Assembly: GCF_900111905.1 (NCBI RefSeq)
Contig: NZ_FOKM01000009.1
Span: forward strand, 205,696-269,695
Direction of reading: 5' to 3'
Length of the DNA stretch: 64,000 nt
From: Rhizobium sp. NFR07
GTDB lineage: Bacteria > Pseudomonadota > Alphaproteobacteria > Rhizobiales > Rhizobiaceae
Below, one piece after another: positions 34,365 through 43,145 of the stretch. Each line of letters begins with the position of its first letter. Position 1 is the stretch's first letter. The position numbers and the translations under genes were made by a program. Below the pieces are notes generated by a model. It ran no database searches. It was not told the origin of the DNA and was given only the letters and a program-made list of their open reading frames with translations.

Positions 34365-35224
34365 GGCTTGACCTCCGTCCGGTCGTCGACGTCGATGGCA
34401 TAACGGCCGGTGATCATCGAGCGCATGTTGTTGAAGAGACCCGAAACGATGACCATCGCGACATGCACGACGACGAAGGCGACGAGCGCGCTGGCGGTGA
34501 TGAAATGCAGCGTGCGAGCTGACTGCCGGCCGCCGAAGATATCGAGCAGCCATGGGGCGAAGGCATCGAAGCCGGGTGACATGGTGAGCCCCGTCGCGAT
34601 CATCACCGGCAACAGAATGAAGATGACGAGGAGATAGGTCAGCTTCTGCAGAGCGTTATAACGTCGGGCCTTCTCGCCCTTGGGAAAGCGCAGGCGGGCA
34701 TGATCGACGATCTCGTGCCGGAGATTGCCCGGCGAAAGCTCGTCGCGCGCCGGCAGAAGGTCGCGGCGAAAATGGCGGGCGATGAAGCCGTAGGCCATGT
34801 AAATCAGGCCGTTGATGACGAAGAGCCAGGCGAAGAAGAAGTGCCAGCGCCGGCCGGTCGCGAGATCCTGATAACTGGGCAGCGTGATCCAAGAAGGAAA
34901 GCCGCGGGCCGTCGCCTCGCCATCCACGTTAGAGACGCCGAGGACGCCGGTCGTGTCGAAGGACAGGCCGCCGATCCGGGTAACGCCCTTGATACCATCC
35001 CCTTCCTCTGCCGCTTCCAACGACAGAACCGACGGATCGTTGTCTGCGCCATACTGCCCCCAGTAGAGCGCTGGATGCGCGTTGAAAATCTGCAGGCCAC
35101 TGAAAAGCAATACCGTCATGCAGAGAACGTTCAGCCAGTGCGACAGGCGCACAGTCAGGCTGTGCCGGCGGATCAGCACCCGCTTGCTGCCGATCCTGTG
35201 GTTCAGTGCTTCCATGATTTCCAT
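34361..35224 (-). CDS. Membrane cytochrome b (b561/b6 type), electron donor to the molybdopterin enzyme
   Basis: A 287-residue membrane protein with histidines placed in helices for haem b binding: HSLTVRLSHWLNVL, a periplasmic insert of about 90 residues, RRWHFFFAWLFVINGLIY, then the late HFITASALVAFVVVHVAMV. It resembles the cytochrome paired with YedY-type enzymes of the SigF group rather than the shorter MsrQ. It would pass quinol-derived electrons to the Tat-exported enzyme. ATG 35224 follows GGAGTGA. It is 79 bp downstream of the methionine-rich peptide gene. Confidence 0.85.
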   Translation of the reverse strand: MEIMEALNHRIGSKRVLIRRHSLTVRLSHWLNVLCMTVLLFSGLQIFNAHPALYWGQYGADNDPSVLSLEAAEEGDGIKGVTRIGGLSFDTTGVLGVSNVDGEATARGFPSWITLPSYQDLATGRRWHFFFAWLFVINGLIYMAYGFIARHFRRDLLPARDELSPGNLRHEIVDHARLRFPKGEKARRYNALQKLTYLLVIFILLPVMIATGLTMSPGFDAFAPWLLDIFGGRQSARTLHFITASALVAFVVVHVAMVIVSGLFNNMRSMITGRYAIDVDDRTEVKP

Positions 35225-35303
35225 GAGTTCACTCCGTCCAGATGGTCTTCATCCTGTACGGCGGCGCCCTCGCCGAAGTTTCATCCGCGAGGGCGCAACC
35301 CGC

Positions 35304-35594
35304 TTATTTCATCGCGTCGCAGTGCTTCATCATCTCGGACTTCTTCATGCTGTCCTTTTCCATGCCGGCCTTGTGCATGCAGTCGGCCTTGCTGCCCGTT
35401 TTCGTGCTGCCCATCTTCATGCTGTCGGTCTTCATCGGATCGGTCTTCATGCTGTCCATCTTCATGGTGTCCGATTTCATGCTGTCCGGCTTGCTCATGC
35501 TGTCCGTGCTGGTCTGCGCGCTGGCGCTGCCGGCCGCGACACAGAGGCTGAAAAAGATTGCGCCGACTGCGGTGGCGTAAAGACGAATGGTCAT
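35304..35594 (-). CDS. Methionine-rich MXKDX-repeat secreted peptide (MrpX-like)
   Basis: A 96-residue precursor with a signal peptide (MTIRLYATAVGAIFFSL to ASA). The mature part is made of about ten five-residue units of the form [DG]xMK[TSM], such as DSMKS, DTMKM, DSMKT, DPMKT, with extra Met, Cys and His near the end. Pentapeptide MXKDX repeats are a recognised family (TIGR02953). In Azospira a similar methionine-rich peptide soaks up hypochlorite and is regenerated by YedY1. The neighbouring reductase, cytochrome and sigma factor genes match that arrangement. ATG 35594 fixes the signal peptide. Confidence 0.88.
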   Translation of the reverse strand: MTIRLYATAVGAIFFSLCVAAGSASAQTSTDSMSKPDSMKSDTMKMDSMKTDPMKTDSMKMGSTKTGSKADCMHKAGMEKDSMKKSEMMKHCDAMK

Positions 35595-35652
35595 GATGGT
35601 TCTCCCGTTTTGCTCGTGCCCTTCGCCTCGTGCGGTTAGGGTCACGGAAGGT

Positions 35653-35681
35653 TCATTCGCCATCGGCCGGGACCAGTTACA
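35653..35681 (-). promoter_or_regulatory. ECF (SigF-type) promoter of the methionine-peptide operon
   Basis: On the minus strand TGTAACT (35681-35675), 15 bases, CGAATGA (35659-35653). The spacing and both boxes match the motif upstream of the sigma gene on the other strand. The expected start is about 50 bases before the peptide ATG. Confidence 0.65.
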
Positions 35682-35746
35682 GGCATCACGCCCATGTGAT
35701 GACTGATGCGATCACCGCAGTTTTCTCGCTTTTATTTCGATCGGCG

Positions 35747-35775
35747 TGTAACGGTTTCGTCGCAGCGACGTATGA
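35747..35775 (+). promoter_or_regulatory. ECF (SigF-type) autoregulatory promoter of the sigma factor gene
   Basis: TGTAACG (35747-35753), 15 bases, CGTATGA (35769-35775). The predicted transcription start falls about 6-8 bases before ATG 35788, so the mRNA would be nearly leaderless; no ribosome site fits in that leader. Confidence 0.65.
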
Positions 35776-35787
35776 GCCTTCAAAGAC

Positions 35788-36345
35788 ATGAAGCAATTGA
35801 CCGAGCCCGAGCTGAAAGCCCTGATGCTCTCGTCCCTTGATGGGGACGAGCTGGCTTATCGCCGCCTGCTCGACACGCTGAGGCACCTGCTGGTCAGCTA
35901 TTACGTCCGGCGGCTTTCCCGTTCGGCACCTGCGGATGTGGACGATCTCGTCCAGGACACGCTTCTGGCGCTGCACCAGCGCAGGATCACCTACGACCGC
36001 GGACGGCCGTTCACGGCATGGTTCTTCACGATCGCGAGGCACAAGCTGGTGGATCACTATCGTCGCTCGGGTGGCGGCTCTCACCTTGGCCTGGAGGCGA
36101 TCGAGGAGATGGCCGACGGTTATAGCGAGGAAGCAGTCTCCGCCGGCATGGACGTCAACCGGCTGCTTGAGGGCTTGCCCGCGTGGCAGGGGGAGATGAT
36201 CCGGCAGGTGAGGCTGGAAGGCCATTCCGTGTCTGACACGGCAACGCGAAGCGGGCGCAGCGAGGCAGTGGTCAAGATCAGTGTATTCAGAGGCATTCGG
36301 GCGATGGCCGCAAAATTGAGAGGCGAACGCAGTGAAGACGGATGA
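35788..36345 (+). CDS. ECF RNA polymerase sigma factor, SigF/EcfF type
   Basis: A 185-residue ECF sigma factor. Region 2 reads DVDDLVQDTLLALHQRR and FTAWFFTIARHKLVDHYRR, and region 4 reads GHSVSDTATRSGRSEAVVKISVFRGIRAM. It is followed with a 14-bp overlap by a DUF1109 (NrsF-type) anti-sigma gene, the pairing of the SigF group found in Caulobacter, Bradyrhizobium and Azospira, where it responds to oxidants such as hypochlorite or to heavy metals. A matching promoter sits upstream, so it should activate itself. Confidence 0.9.
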   Translation: MKQLTEPELKALMLSSLDGDELAYRRLLDTLRHLLVSYYVRRLSRSAPADVDDLVQDTLLALHQRRITYDRGRPFTAWFFTIARHKLVDHYRRSGGGSHLGLEAIEEMADGYSEEAVSAGMDVNRLLEGLPAWQGEMIRQVRLEGHSVSDTATRSGRSEAVVKISVFRGIRAMAAKLRGERSEDG

Positions 36346-36973
36346 TCTGATCGATAGGCTGGCAGGCGATCTTCGGCCGGTGCCGCCCGGCGCGCTGGGG
36401 CGACTGCTCGCCCTCGCCCTCCTGCCCGGCCTTGTGCTTTCAGCGGCGCTGATCCTTCTCGGGCACGGCCCGCGGCCCGATCTGGCGGCAGCCATCTACA
36501 CGCCGGCCTTCTGGGCAAAGTCGATCTATCCGCTTGCCCTTGCGGTGGCTGGCATAACCGCACTGATGGTCGTCGCCCGGCCGGGCGGCCTGCCGCATAG
36601 ATCTGGCATGGCATCCGTCCTGATCTACCTCGCGCTTGTTGTCCTCGGCCTCTGGCAATTGCGCGTGGCACCGGTCGAAGATTATCCGACCCTGATTTTC
36701 GGCATTTCCGCCTGGTTCTGCCCGTTCATCATCGTAGCTGCAGCCCTGCCGGTATTTGCCGCGATCGTCTTTTTCCTGCGCCGCTCCGCGCCGACCAACC
36801 TGCCGCTGGCGGGCGGTATTGCCGGACTGGCAGCCGGGTCCGTCGGTGCATGGACCTACTCCTGGGGCTGCATCGAAAACGGTCTCACTTTCGTGGCGCT
36901 GTGGTACACGCTCGGAATTGTGATCTGCGGCGCAGCCGGTGCATTCCTGGGTCGGCCGCTGCTGCGCTGGTAG
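36332..36973 (+). CDS. NrsF-family (DUF1109) anti-sigma factor
   Basis: A 213-residue membrane protein with a short cytoplasmic start (MKTDDLIDRLAGDLRPVPPG) and six hydrophobic helices. This is the layout of NrsF/DUF1109 anti-sigma factors, which hold SigF at the membrane until an oxidant or metal modifies them. Cysteines at FCPF and WGCIE are candidate sensor residues. The GTG start at 36332 overlaps the sigma stop and has GAGAGG 8 bases upstream, so translation is coupled. Confidence 0.88.
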   Translation: MKTDDLIDRLAGDLRPVPPGALGRLLALALLPGLVLSAALILLGHGPRPDLAAAIYTPAFWAKSIYPLALAVAGITALMVVARPGGLPHRSGMASVLIYLALVVLGLWQLRVAPVEDYPTLIFGISAWFCPFIIVAAALPVFAAIVFFLRRSAPTNLPLAGGIAGLAAGSVGAWTYSWGCIENGLTFVALWYTLGIVICGAAGAFLGRPLLRW

Positions 36974-37257
36974 CGACAGGGCACGTCGATCGCCATCCGC
37001 CTGACCTGCGTTAACCTATCGCAAGCCGGGGGCTCGAAACGATAGACCGTAGGATTGTCCTAGCAGTTATTCCCATAACAGCTTTAACGCGATATCTTGG
37101 CTTTCGATCGCGAAGAGAGTGAAACCCAATCAATCCAGATTGATAGGACAAGAAAGCGGTCTCCGCGCCAGGTATTCTCATCCGACTACCCGGCCGCGAT
37201 GCGAAATCCATGACAATTCGGCCCGTGTTCTGTCGCACGACCAAGGAGAGTGATTTC
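36974..37257. promoter_or_regulatory. Upstream region of the RND pump with inverted repeats
   Basis: The 284-bp gap carries ATCAAT-CCAG-ATTGAT (37129-37144) and GTTAT-TCCC-ATAAC (37066-37079). Either could be an operator for a repressor of the RND operon, but no adjacent regulator gene is present. No gene is supported here. Confidence 0.4.
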
Positions 37258-38445
37258 ATGCATTGCTTCCCTACAATTCGATATGTCTGCGCATTCATTC
37301 TTGGCCTTTCCGCTTCGGCCACTTTTGCTCAGGATGCCCCACCCCCACCACAGGTGACCGTCGCCAAGCCCGTCGTCCGAGACGTGGTCGATAGCGACGA
37401 CTTCATCGGCCGCTTCCAGGCGTCCGAAAGCGTCTCGATCCGCTCGCGCGTCGGCGGTTATCTCGACAAGATCGAATTTACTGACGGCCAGATCGTCAAG
37501 CAGGGCGACGAGCTCTTCGTGATCGACCAGCGGCCCTTCATCACAGCGCTGAATGAGGCCAATGCGCAGCTGACCGTGGCAAAATCCACGCTCGTCTATG
37601 CCCAGGCGCAGTTTGACCGCGTCAACGCGCTGGTCACGTCCGGTAGCCAGTCCGTCTCGACGCTGGACGACCGCCGCCGTGAGCTGGAATCCGCCCAGGC
37701 CAATCTCGGCGGGCTGCAGGCGAGTGTCGAACGCGCCCAGCTGGACCTCACCTACAGCAAGATCACCGCCCCGATCGGCGGCCGCATCGACCGGCACCTG
37801 ATTTCGACCGGCAACCTCGTCCAGGCCGACCAGACGGAGCTGACGACGATCGTGGCGCTCGATCCGATCGATTTCTACTTCGACATCGATGAACGGCGCC
37901 TGCTCAACTACGCCGAGACGGCAAGAAAGAGCGGCACCTACCTGCAGGAGGGTGGCGGCGGACTGAAGGTCACCGTGCGCCTTGCCGACAGCAACCAGTC
38001 CAGCTTCCAGGGCACGGTGGATTTCGCGGCAAACAGCATCGATCCTGCCACCGGTACGTTGCGGATAAGGGCACGCCTGCCGAACCCGGATTACATTCTT
38101 CAGCCGGGTCTCTTCGGCAGGGTCGAGATCACCGCATCCAATACCTATCAGGCAATGCTCATCCCCGATGACGCCATCGGCACCGACCAGAACGAGCGCG
38201 TCGTCTATGTGCTTCAGCCGGACAACACGGTCGTCTCAAAGGCGATACGCCCCGGACCGCGGCTCTACGGATACAGGGTCGTCAGAAGCGGGCTCGATCC
38301 GAACGACACGATCGTCGTGCGTGGCGTGGTGCGGGTCCGTCCCGGCGCCAAGGTCACGCCCGTGACGACGGAACTGCCCCAGGAAAACCGCGAGGAAGCC
38401 TCCAACACGCCGACGAACGGAACGGCTCCGGAGGCCCAGCAATGA
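37258..38445 (+). CDS. RND efflux periplasmic adaptor (membrane fusion protein)
   Basis: A 395-residue adaptor with a cleavable signal (MHCFPTIRYVCAFILG to TFA) and no lipobox. Order: a beta-barrel and lipoyl half (RVGGYLDKIEFTDGQIVKQGDELFVID), a coiled-coil hairpin with AQAQFDRVNALVTSGSQSV, the second lipoyl half (LTYSKITAPIGGRIDR), and a C-terminal membrane-proximal domain. It resembles the MexE/AcrA branch. It overlaps the pump gene by 4 bp. No outer membrane channel gene follows, so a TolC-like protein from elsewhere is needed. AAGGAGAG precedes ATG 37258. Confidence 0.92.
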   Translation: MHCFPTIRYVCAFILGLSASATFAQDAPPPPQVTVAKPVVRDVVDSDDFIGRFQASESVSIRSRVGGYLDKIEFTDGQIVKQGDELFVIDQRPFITALNEANAQLTVAKSTLVYAQAQFDRVNALVTSGSQSVSTLDDRRRELESAQANLGGLQASVERAQLDLTYSKITAPIGGRIDRHLISTGNLVQADQTELTTIVALDPIDFYFDIDERRLLNYAETARKSGTYLQEGGGGLKVTVRLADSNQSSFQGTVDFAANSIDPATGTLRIRARLPNPDYILQPGLFGRVEITASNTYQAMLIPDDAIGTDQNERVVYVLQPDNTVVSKAIRPGPRLYGYRVVRSGLDPNDTIVVRGVVRVRPGAKVTPVTTELPQENREEASNTPTNGTAPEAQQ

Positions 38446-41400
38446 GGTTTGCCCATTTCTTCGTCGACCGGCCGGTCTTCGCCTCGGTCATCTCACTGGT
38501 GTTGCTGCTCGTCGGCAGCGTCGCCTATTTCCAGTTGCCCGTGGCGCAATATCCCGAGATCGCGCCACCAACCATCGTCATCCGCACCTCGTTTCCAGGC
38601 GCCAATGCCCAGACGATCGCCGATACGGTTTCGACACCGATCGAGCAGGAGGTCAACGGCGTCGAGGACATGCTCTACATGTCCTCCTACTCCACCTCCG
38701 ACGGCACGATGCAGCTGACGGTGACGTTCAGGCTCGGCACCGATCTCGACAAGGCACAGGTGCTCGTCCAGAACCGTGTTTCGACCGCCCTGCCCCGCCT
38801 TCCCGAGGAAGTGCAGCGGCTCGGCGTCACCACTTCGAAAAGCTCTCCGAACCTGTTGATGGTCATCCACGTCCTGTCGCCGAACGGGCGTTATGACCAG
38901 CTCTATACGTCGAACTTCGCCCGCAACCGCATCCGCGACCGGCTGGTTCGTCTCGAAGGCGTCGGTGACGTGCAGATCTTCGGCGAGCGCCAGTATTCCA
39001 TGCGCATCTGGCTCGATCCGGAAAAGCTGTCGGCCTATGACATGACGGCGAACGATGTCGTCAACGCCCTGCGCGACCAGAACGTCCAGGTCTCCGGCGG
39101 CTCGATCGGCGGCCCTCCGAACCCCAACAATATGGGCTTCCAGTACACGATCACGACGGAAGGCCGGTTCTCGGACGTGCGCCAGTTCCGCTACGTCATC
39201 GTCAAGTCGGGCACCGAAGGCCGCCTCGTCAAGCTCGAGGATGTTGCCCGCATCGAACTGGGCGCGCAGGACTACGTCACCAACAGCTACCTCAACAACA
39301 GCCCCGCCGTGGCGCTCGGCATCTTCGCCCGGCCCGGCACCAATGCGCTCCAGACCGCGGAAGAGGTCCGCGGGGTCATGACCGAGATGCAGCCGAGCTT
39401 CCCGCCGGGCCTCGAATACCGCATCGTCTACGACACGACCGGCTTCGTCGAGGAATCCATTACCGAAGTCTACCGGACGATTGCCGAGGCAGCGATCCTC
39501 GTCGCCATCGTCGTTCTCGTGTTCCTCCAATCCTGGCGCACCGCGATCATCCCGATCGTCGCCATCCCCGTGTCGCTGATCGGCACCTTTGCCTTCCTTG
39601 CAGCCTTCGGCATGTCGCTGAACATGCTGAGCCTGTTCGGCCTGGTACTGGCGATTGGCATCGTGGTGGATGACGCGATCGTGGTCGTGGAGAATGTCGA
39701 GCGAAACCTGGCCAAGGGCATGACGCCGCGCCAGGCGGCGCATGTGACCATGGACGAGGTAGGCACTGCGGTGGTGGCGATCTCGCTCGTGCTCATCGCC
39801 GTCTTCGTGCCGACAGCCTTCATTCCAGGCATTTCGGGGCAGTTCTACCGGCAGTTCGCAGTCACGATCTCGATCGCGACAGCCATTTCCGCGCTGAACT
39901 CCCTTACTCTGTCCCCTGCGCTCGCGGCGCTGGTGCTGCGGCCGCACGACCATTCGGAAGGCCGCAAGCGCAACATCTTCTCGAGGATCGGCGGAGGAGC
40001 CGCCAATATCTTCAACCGCGGCTTCGATGCGACCAGCCACGGCTATTCGCGCGTCGTCCATGGCGTTGTTTCATCGACGGTCGGGCTGGCCGTTGCGTTT
40101 CTCGTCTTCCTGGGTCTCCTGGGCGGAACCTGGTTCCTCAGCACCAAGGTGCCGAGCGGCTTCGTTCCCGTCATGGACCAGGGCTACGCGATCATCGTCG
40201 TGCAGCTTCCCGAAGGTGCGGCACTCGGCCGAACGGACGCCGTCGTCCGCGAAGTGGCCGACATCGCCCGCAAGACTTCCGGCGTCGGCGATGCAGTGGA
40301 GTTTGCCGGCTTCAGCGGCGCAACCTTCACCAATGCGTCGAATGCCGGCGTGGTCTTCACGCCGTTCAAGCCGTTCGAGGAACGGCTTGAACACGGTGAC
40401 AGCGCCGCCAAGATCATCGGGACGCTCTACCAGAGCCTCCAGGCGCTGGACGAAGCCTTCATCATCGCCATCCCGCCGCCGCCGGTGCAGGGCATCGGCA
40501 ATTCCGGTGGCTTCAAGATGCAGATCATGGACGAGGAAAACCCGACCATGACCCGCGCGCTGGGCCTTGCCCAGCAGATGATGGGCGCCGCCAACCAGAC
40601 GCCCGGCCTGACCGGCGTGTTCACCACCTTCTCGGAATCGAGCCCGCAATTCTATCTCGATATCGACCGGGACAAGGCGCAGTACCTGAACGTGCCGCTG
40701 CAGAACATCTTCGACACGCTGTCGAGCAATCTGGGCGTCAACTATGTGAACGACTTCAACGCCTTCGGCCGCGTTTATCAGGTGCGGGCGCAGGCGGACG
40801 AGCGGTACCGCATGGATGAGAGCGACATATTGGACCTCAAGGTCCGCTCGGCGAGCGGCAGCCTCGTGCCGCTCGGCACGCTGGTCGAGATCCGCAACAC
40901 GAGCGGCCCTGCCCTGGTGCAGCGCTATAACATGTATGTCTCCGTTCCGCTGCAGGGCAACGCGCTGCCCGGTGTTTCCACCGGCGAGGCGCTACAGAAG
41001 ATGGAGGCGCTCGCCGCCCAGACATTGCCGCCCGGAACCACGTTCGAATGGACGGAACTCGCCTATCAGGAAAGCCAGGCGGGCGGTGGTGCGACATGGA
41101 TCTTCGCGCTGTCGGTCGCCTTCGTCTTCCTGGCGCTCGCCGCGCAATATGAAAGCTGGGTCCTGCCCCTCGCGATCATCCTGATCGTGCCGCTGGCAGT
41201 GTTGGGCGCCCTGCTCGGGGTCTTCTTCCGCGGCATGGACAACAACATCCTGACCCAGATCGGCTTCGTGGTGCTGATCGGCCTGGCGGCCAAGAACGCG
41301 ATCCTGATCGTGGAATTCGCCCGCCAGGCGCAGGAGGAAGGCAAGAGTGCCGTCGATGCCGCGGTCGAGGCGAGCTTCCTGCGCCTTCGCCCTATCCTGA

Positions 41401-41624
41401 TGACGGCGTTCGCCTTCATCTTCGGCGTGCTGCCGCTGGCGATCGCCGAAGGGCCGGGTGCGGAAATGCGCCAGGCGCTCGGCACCGCCGTCTTCTTCGG
41501 CATGCTCGGCGTCACCTTCTTCGGCCTGTTCCTGACGCCGGTCTTCTTCGTCATCCTGCGCTCGCGCTGGAAGGCGAGAAAGGAAGAGCCGTCGGCACAC
41601 ATGGAGCCGACACCCGCAGAGTAA
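38442..41624 (+). CDS. RND multidrug efflux pump, HAE1 type (MexF/AcrB-like)
   Basis: A 1060-residue pump of usual HAE1 length. It has a first helix (FFVDRPVFASVISLVLLLVGS), the periplasmic segment QYPEIAPPTIVI with the conserved PxxxPP, FLAAFGMSLNMLSLFGLVLAIGIVVDDAIVVVENVER with the proton-relay aspartates, and a second half ending in GLAAKNAILIVEFARQ. It expels organic compounds using proton motive force. The downstream hairpin ends the two-gene operon. Confidence 0.94.
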   Translation: MRFAHFFVDRPVFASVISLVLLLVGSVAYFQLPVAQYPEIAPPTIVIRTSFPGANAQTIADTVSTPIEQEVNGVEDMLYMSSYSTSDGTMQLTVTFRLGTDLDKAQVLVQNRVSTALPRLPEEVQRLGVTTSKSSPNLLMVIHVLSPNGRYDQLYTSNFARNRIRDRLVRLEGVGDVQIFGERQYSMRIWLDPEKLSAYDMTANDVVNALRDQNVQVSGGSIGGPPNPNNMGFQYTITTEGRFSDVRQFRYVIVKSGTEGRLVKLEDVARIELGAQDYVTNSYLNNSPAVALGIFARPGTNALQTAEEVRGVMTEMQPSFPPGLEYRIVYDTTGFVEESITEVYRTIAEAAILVAIVVLVFLQSWRTAIIPIVAIPVSLIGTFAFLAAFGMSLNMLSLFGLVLAIGIVVDDAIVVVENVERNLAKGMTPRQAAHVTMDEVGTAVVAISLVLIAVFVPTAFIPGISGQFYRQFAVTISIATAISALNSLTLSPALAALVLRPHDHSEGRKRNIFSRIGGGAANIFNRGFDATSHGYSRVVHGVVSSTVGLAVAFLVFLGLLGGTWFLSTKVPSGFVPVMDQGYAIIVVQLPEGAALGRTDAVVREVADIARKTSGVGDAVEFAGFSGATFTNASNAGVVFTPFKPFEERLEHGDSAAKIIGTLYQSLQALDEAFIIAIPPPPVQGIGNSGGFKMQIMDEENPTMTRALGLAQQMMGAANQTPGLTGVFTTFSESSPQFYLDIDRDKAQYLNVPLQNIFDTLSSNLGVNYVNDFNAFGRVYQVRAQADERYRMDESDILDLKVRSASGSLVPLGTLVEIRNTSGPALVQRYNMYVSVPLQGNALPGVSTGEALQKMEALAAQTLPPGTTFEWTELAYQESQAGGGATWIFALSVAFVFLALAAQYESWVLPLAIILIVPLAVLGALLGVFFRGMDNNILTQIGFVVLIGLAAKNAILIVEFARQAQEEGKSAVDAAVEASFLRLRPILMTAFAFIFGVLPLAIAEGPGAEMRQALGTAVFFGMLGVTFFGLFLTPVFFVILRSRWKARKEEPSAHMEPTPAE

Positions 41625-41667
41625 GGGCGCGGCTCTACCTTCGCCCTTCTCGGGGAGCCAATATTAA

Positions 41668-41702
41668 AAAATATCCCGGCCGGACCCCGACCGGGATATT
41701 TT
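41668..41702. terminator. Bidirectional terminator between RND pump and aldo/keto reductase
   Basis: AAATATCCCGG pairs with CCGGGATATTT around an 11-base loop, and the plus strand continues TTCTTTC while the minus strand has a matching T-rich flank. It separates two convergent genes. Confidence 0.85.
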
Positions 41703-41722
41703 CTTTCAGTCTTTCTCCAGCA

Positions 41723-42730
41723 TCAGGCCGGCAGCGGCGCCTCGGGATTGACGAGTCCCGCAGACTTGAGCTCCTGCCAGAAATCTGCCGGCACGACCTC
41801 CTTCAGCGCAGCGCTGTCCTCGGCGATACGCGAGGGCTGGCTGGCACCCGGAATGACGGCGGCGACCGCCGGGTTGGCAAGCGAGAACTGCAGGCCTGCC
41901 GCCTTCATGCTGACACCGTGGCGGTCGGCGATCGCCTTGATGCGGGCAATCCTATCCTTCATCGCGGGCTTGATCGGCGCATATTCGAAATTCGGCCCGC
42001 CAACGAGGGCACCCGAACTGTAGGGGCCACCGACGATGACGCCGAGGCCGCGCTCGGCAGCCGCCGGCATCAAGCGCTGCAGCGCCTTGTCGTGGTCGAG
42101 CAGCGTATATCGGCCGGCAAGCAGGAAGGCATCCGGGCGCGGCTCGTCGAGTTCCATCACCAGTTCGATCGGCTCCACGCGGTTGACGCCAAGGCCCCAC
42201 GCCTTGATGACGCCCTCGTCACGCAGCCGGTCCAGAGCCCTGAATGCACCCTTGCGCGCCTCCTCGAATTTCTCCAGCCAGACGTCGCCCCAGAAATCCT
42301 GCGCAAGGTCGTGAACGAAGGCGAACTCGACATGGTCCGTCCTGAGACGCGTCAGGCTGTCCTCGATCGAGCGCAAGGTCGCGTCATGGGAATAGTCGTT
42401 GACGATCTTGTTCGGCCGTCCGTACTGGAAGACCCCGGCCTTCTCGCCCTGTTCGCGGGCACTGACATCCTCGACCTCGTCGAGAATGACGCGGCCGACC
42501 TTGGTCGAGATCACATACTGATCGCGAGGCTTGCCGGCGAGCGCGTTTCCCATGCGGATTTCCGCGAGGCCCGCGCCGTAGAATGGCGCGTTGTCATAAT
42601 AGCGGATGCCATCATCCCAGGCGGCTTCGACGGTGGCGAGCGCCTCGTCTTCCGGAATATCGCGAAACATATTGCCGAGCGGTGCCGCACCGAAACCGAG
42701 CCTGCTCGGAAGAATGTCCTTGAGTGTCAT
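41723..42730 (-). CDS. Aldo/keto reductase (aldose dehydrogenase-like)
   Basis: A 335-residue protein with a TIM-barrel AKR pattern: GFGAAPLGNMFRDIPEDEALATVEAAWDDGIRYYDNAPFYG holds the catalytic Asp and Tyr, then VISTKVGRV with the Lys, and VEFAFVHDLAQD. It belongs to the subgroup that includes L-fucose and D-threo-aldose dehydrogenases and pyridoxal dehydrogenase; the exact substrate is open. ATG 42730 with AAGGA upstream is preferred over ATG 42745. Confidence 0.88.
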   Translation of the reverse strand: MTLKDILPSRLGFGAAPLGNMFRDIPEDEALATVEAAWDDGIRYYDNAPFYGAGLAEIRMGNALAGKPRDQYVISTKVGRVILDEVEDVSAREQGEKAGVFQYGRPNKIVNDYSHDATLRSIEDSLTRLRTDHVEFAFVHDLAQDFWGDVWLEKFEEARKGAFRALDRLRDEGVIKAWGLGVNRVEPIELVMELDEPRPDAFLLAGRYTLLDHDKALQRLMPAAAERGLGVIVGGPYSSGALVGGPNFEYAPIKPAMKDRIARIKAIADRHGVSMKAAGLQFSLANPAVAAVIPGASQPSRIAEDSAALKEVVPADFWQELKSAGLVNPEAPLPA

Positions 42731-42989
42731 GTCGCTGTCCTTCATCTGCTCACGCCGAGATGTGCCCCATGACCGCCGGCTTCAAGCACGCATTCCGTGT
42801 GCCCGGGTAAAACTATGATATTATAGGAATAATTCTCTAAATCCGCCATCAGGCGACGCTCAGCGTCGGGCCACGGCCAAACGGGCTTGTCGCCCCTAGT
42901 TCACCCAACAGATCATTCAGACCAGGTCAGATCGCAAAACTCAGAACAACGGTGCCTGTGGCCGAAATCGGCTGCCGCACCCTTGAGAA

Positions 42990-43145
42990 TTACGGCTTGG
43001 AGCCGGCGAACTGAAAATATCCCCAGACCGCGACAAGGGCAATAATGATCCCCAGCACCGTCAGCAGGCGCCGCAACCAGGGCGGCGTTTGGCGAGGCGG
43101 CTTCGGCGGTTTGGGACGCTGGAATTTGATGACGTTGTCGTTCAT
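42990..43145 (-). CDS. Small single-helix membrane protein
   Basis: A 51-residue protein: a basic, proline-rich start (MNDNVIKFQRPKPPKPPRQ) followed by one hydrophobic helix (LLTVLGIIIALVAVWGYFQF). Proteins of this form are common near many rhizobial genes and have no known function. The longer frame upstream to 43220 lacks support. An inverted repeat lies 32 bp upstream. Confidence 0.75.
   Translation of the reverse strand: MNDNVIKFQRPKPPKPPRQTPPWLRRLLTVLGIIIALVAVWGYFQFAGSKP

Noticed and set aside
42810..42845. AT-rich segment upstream of the aldo/keto reductase as an Irr box
   Set aside because: Only a partial match to TTTAGAA-N-TTCTAAA; not enough to call.
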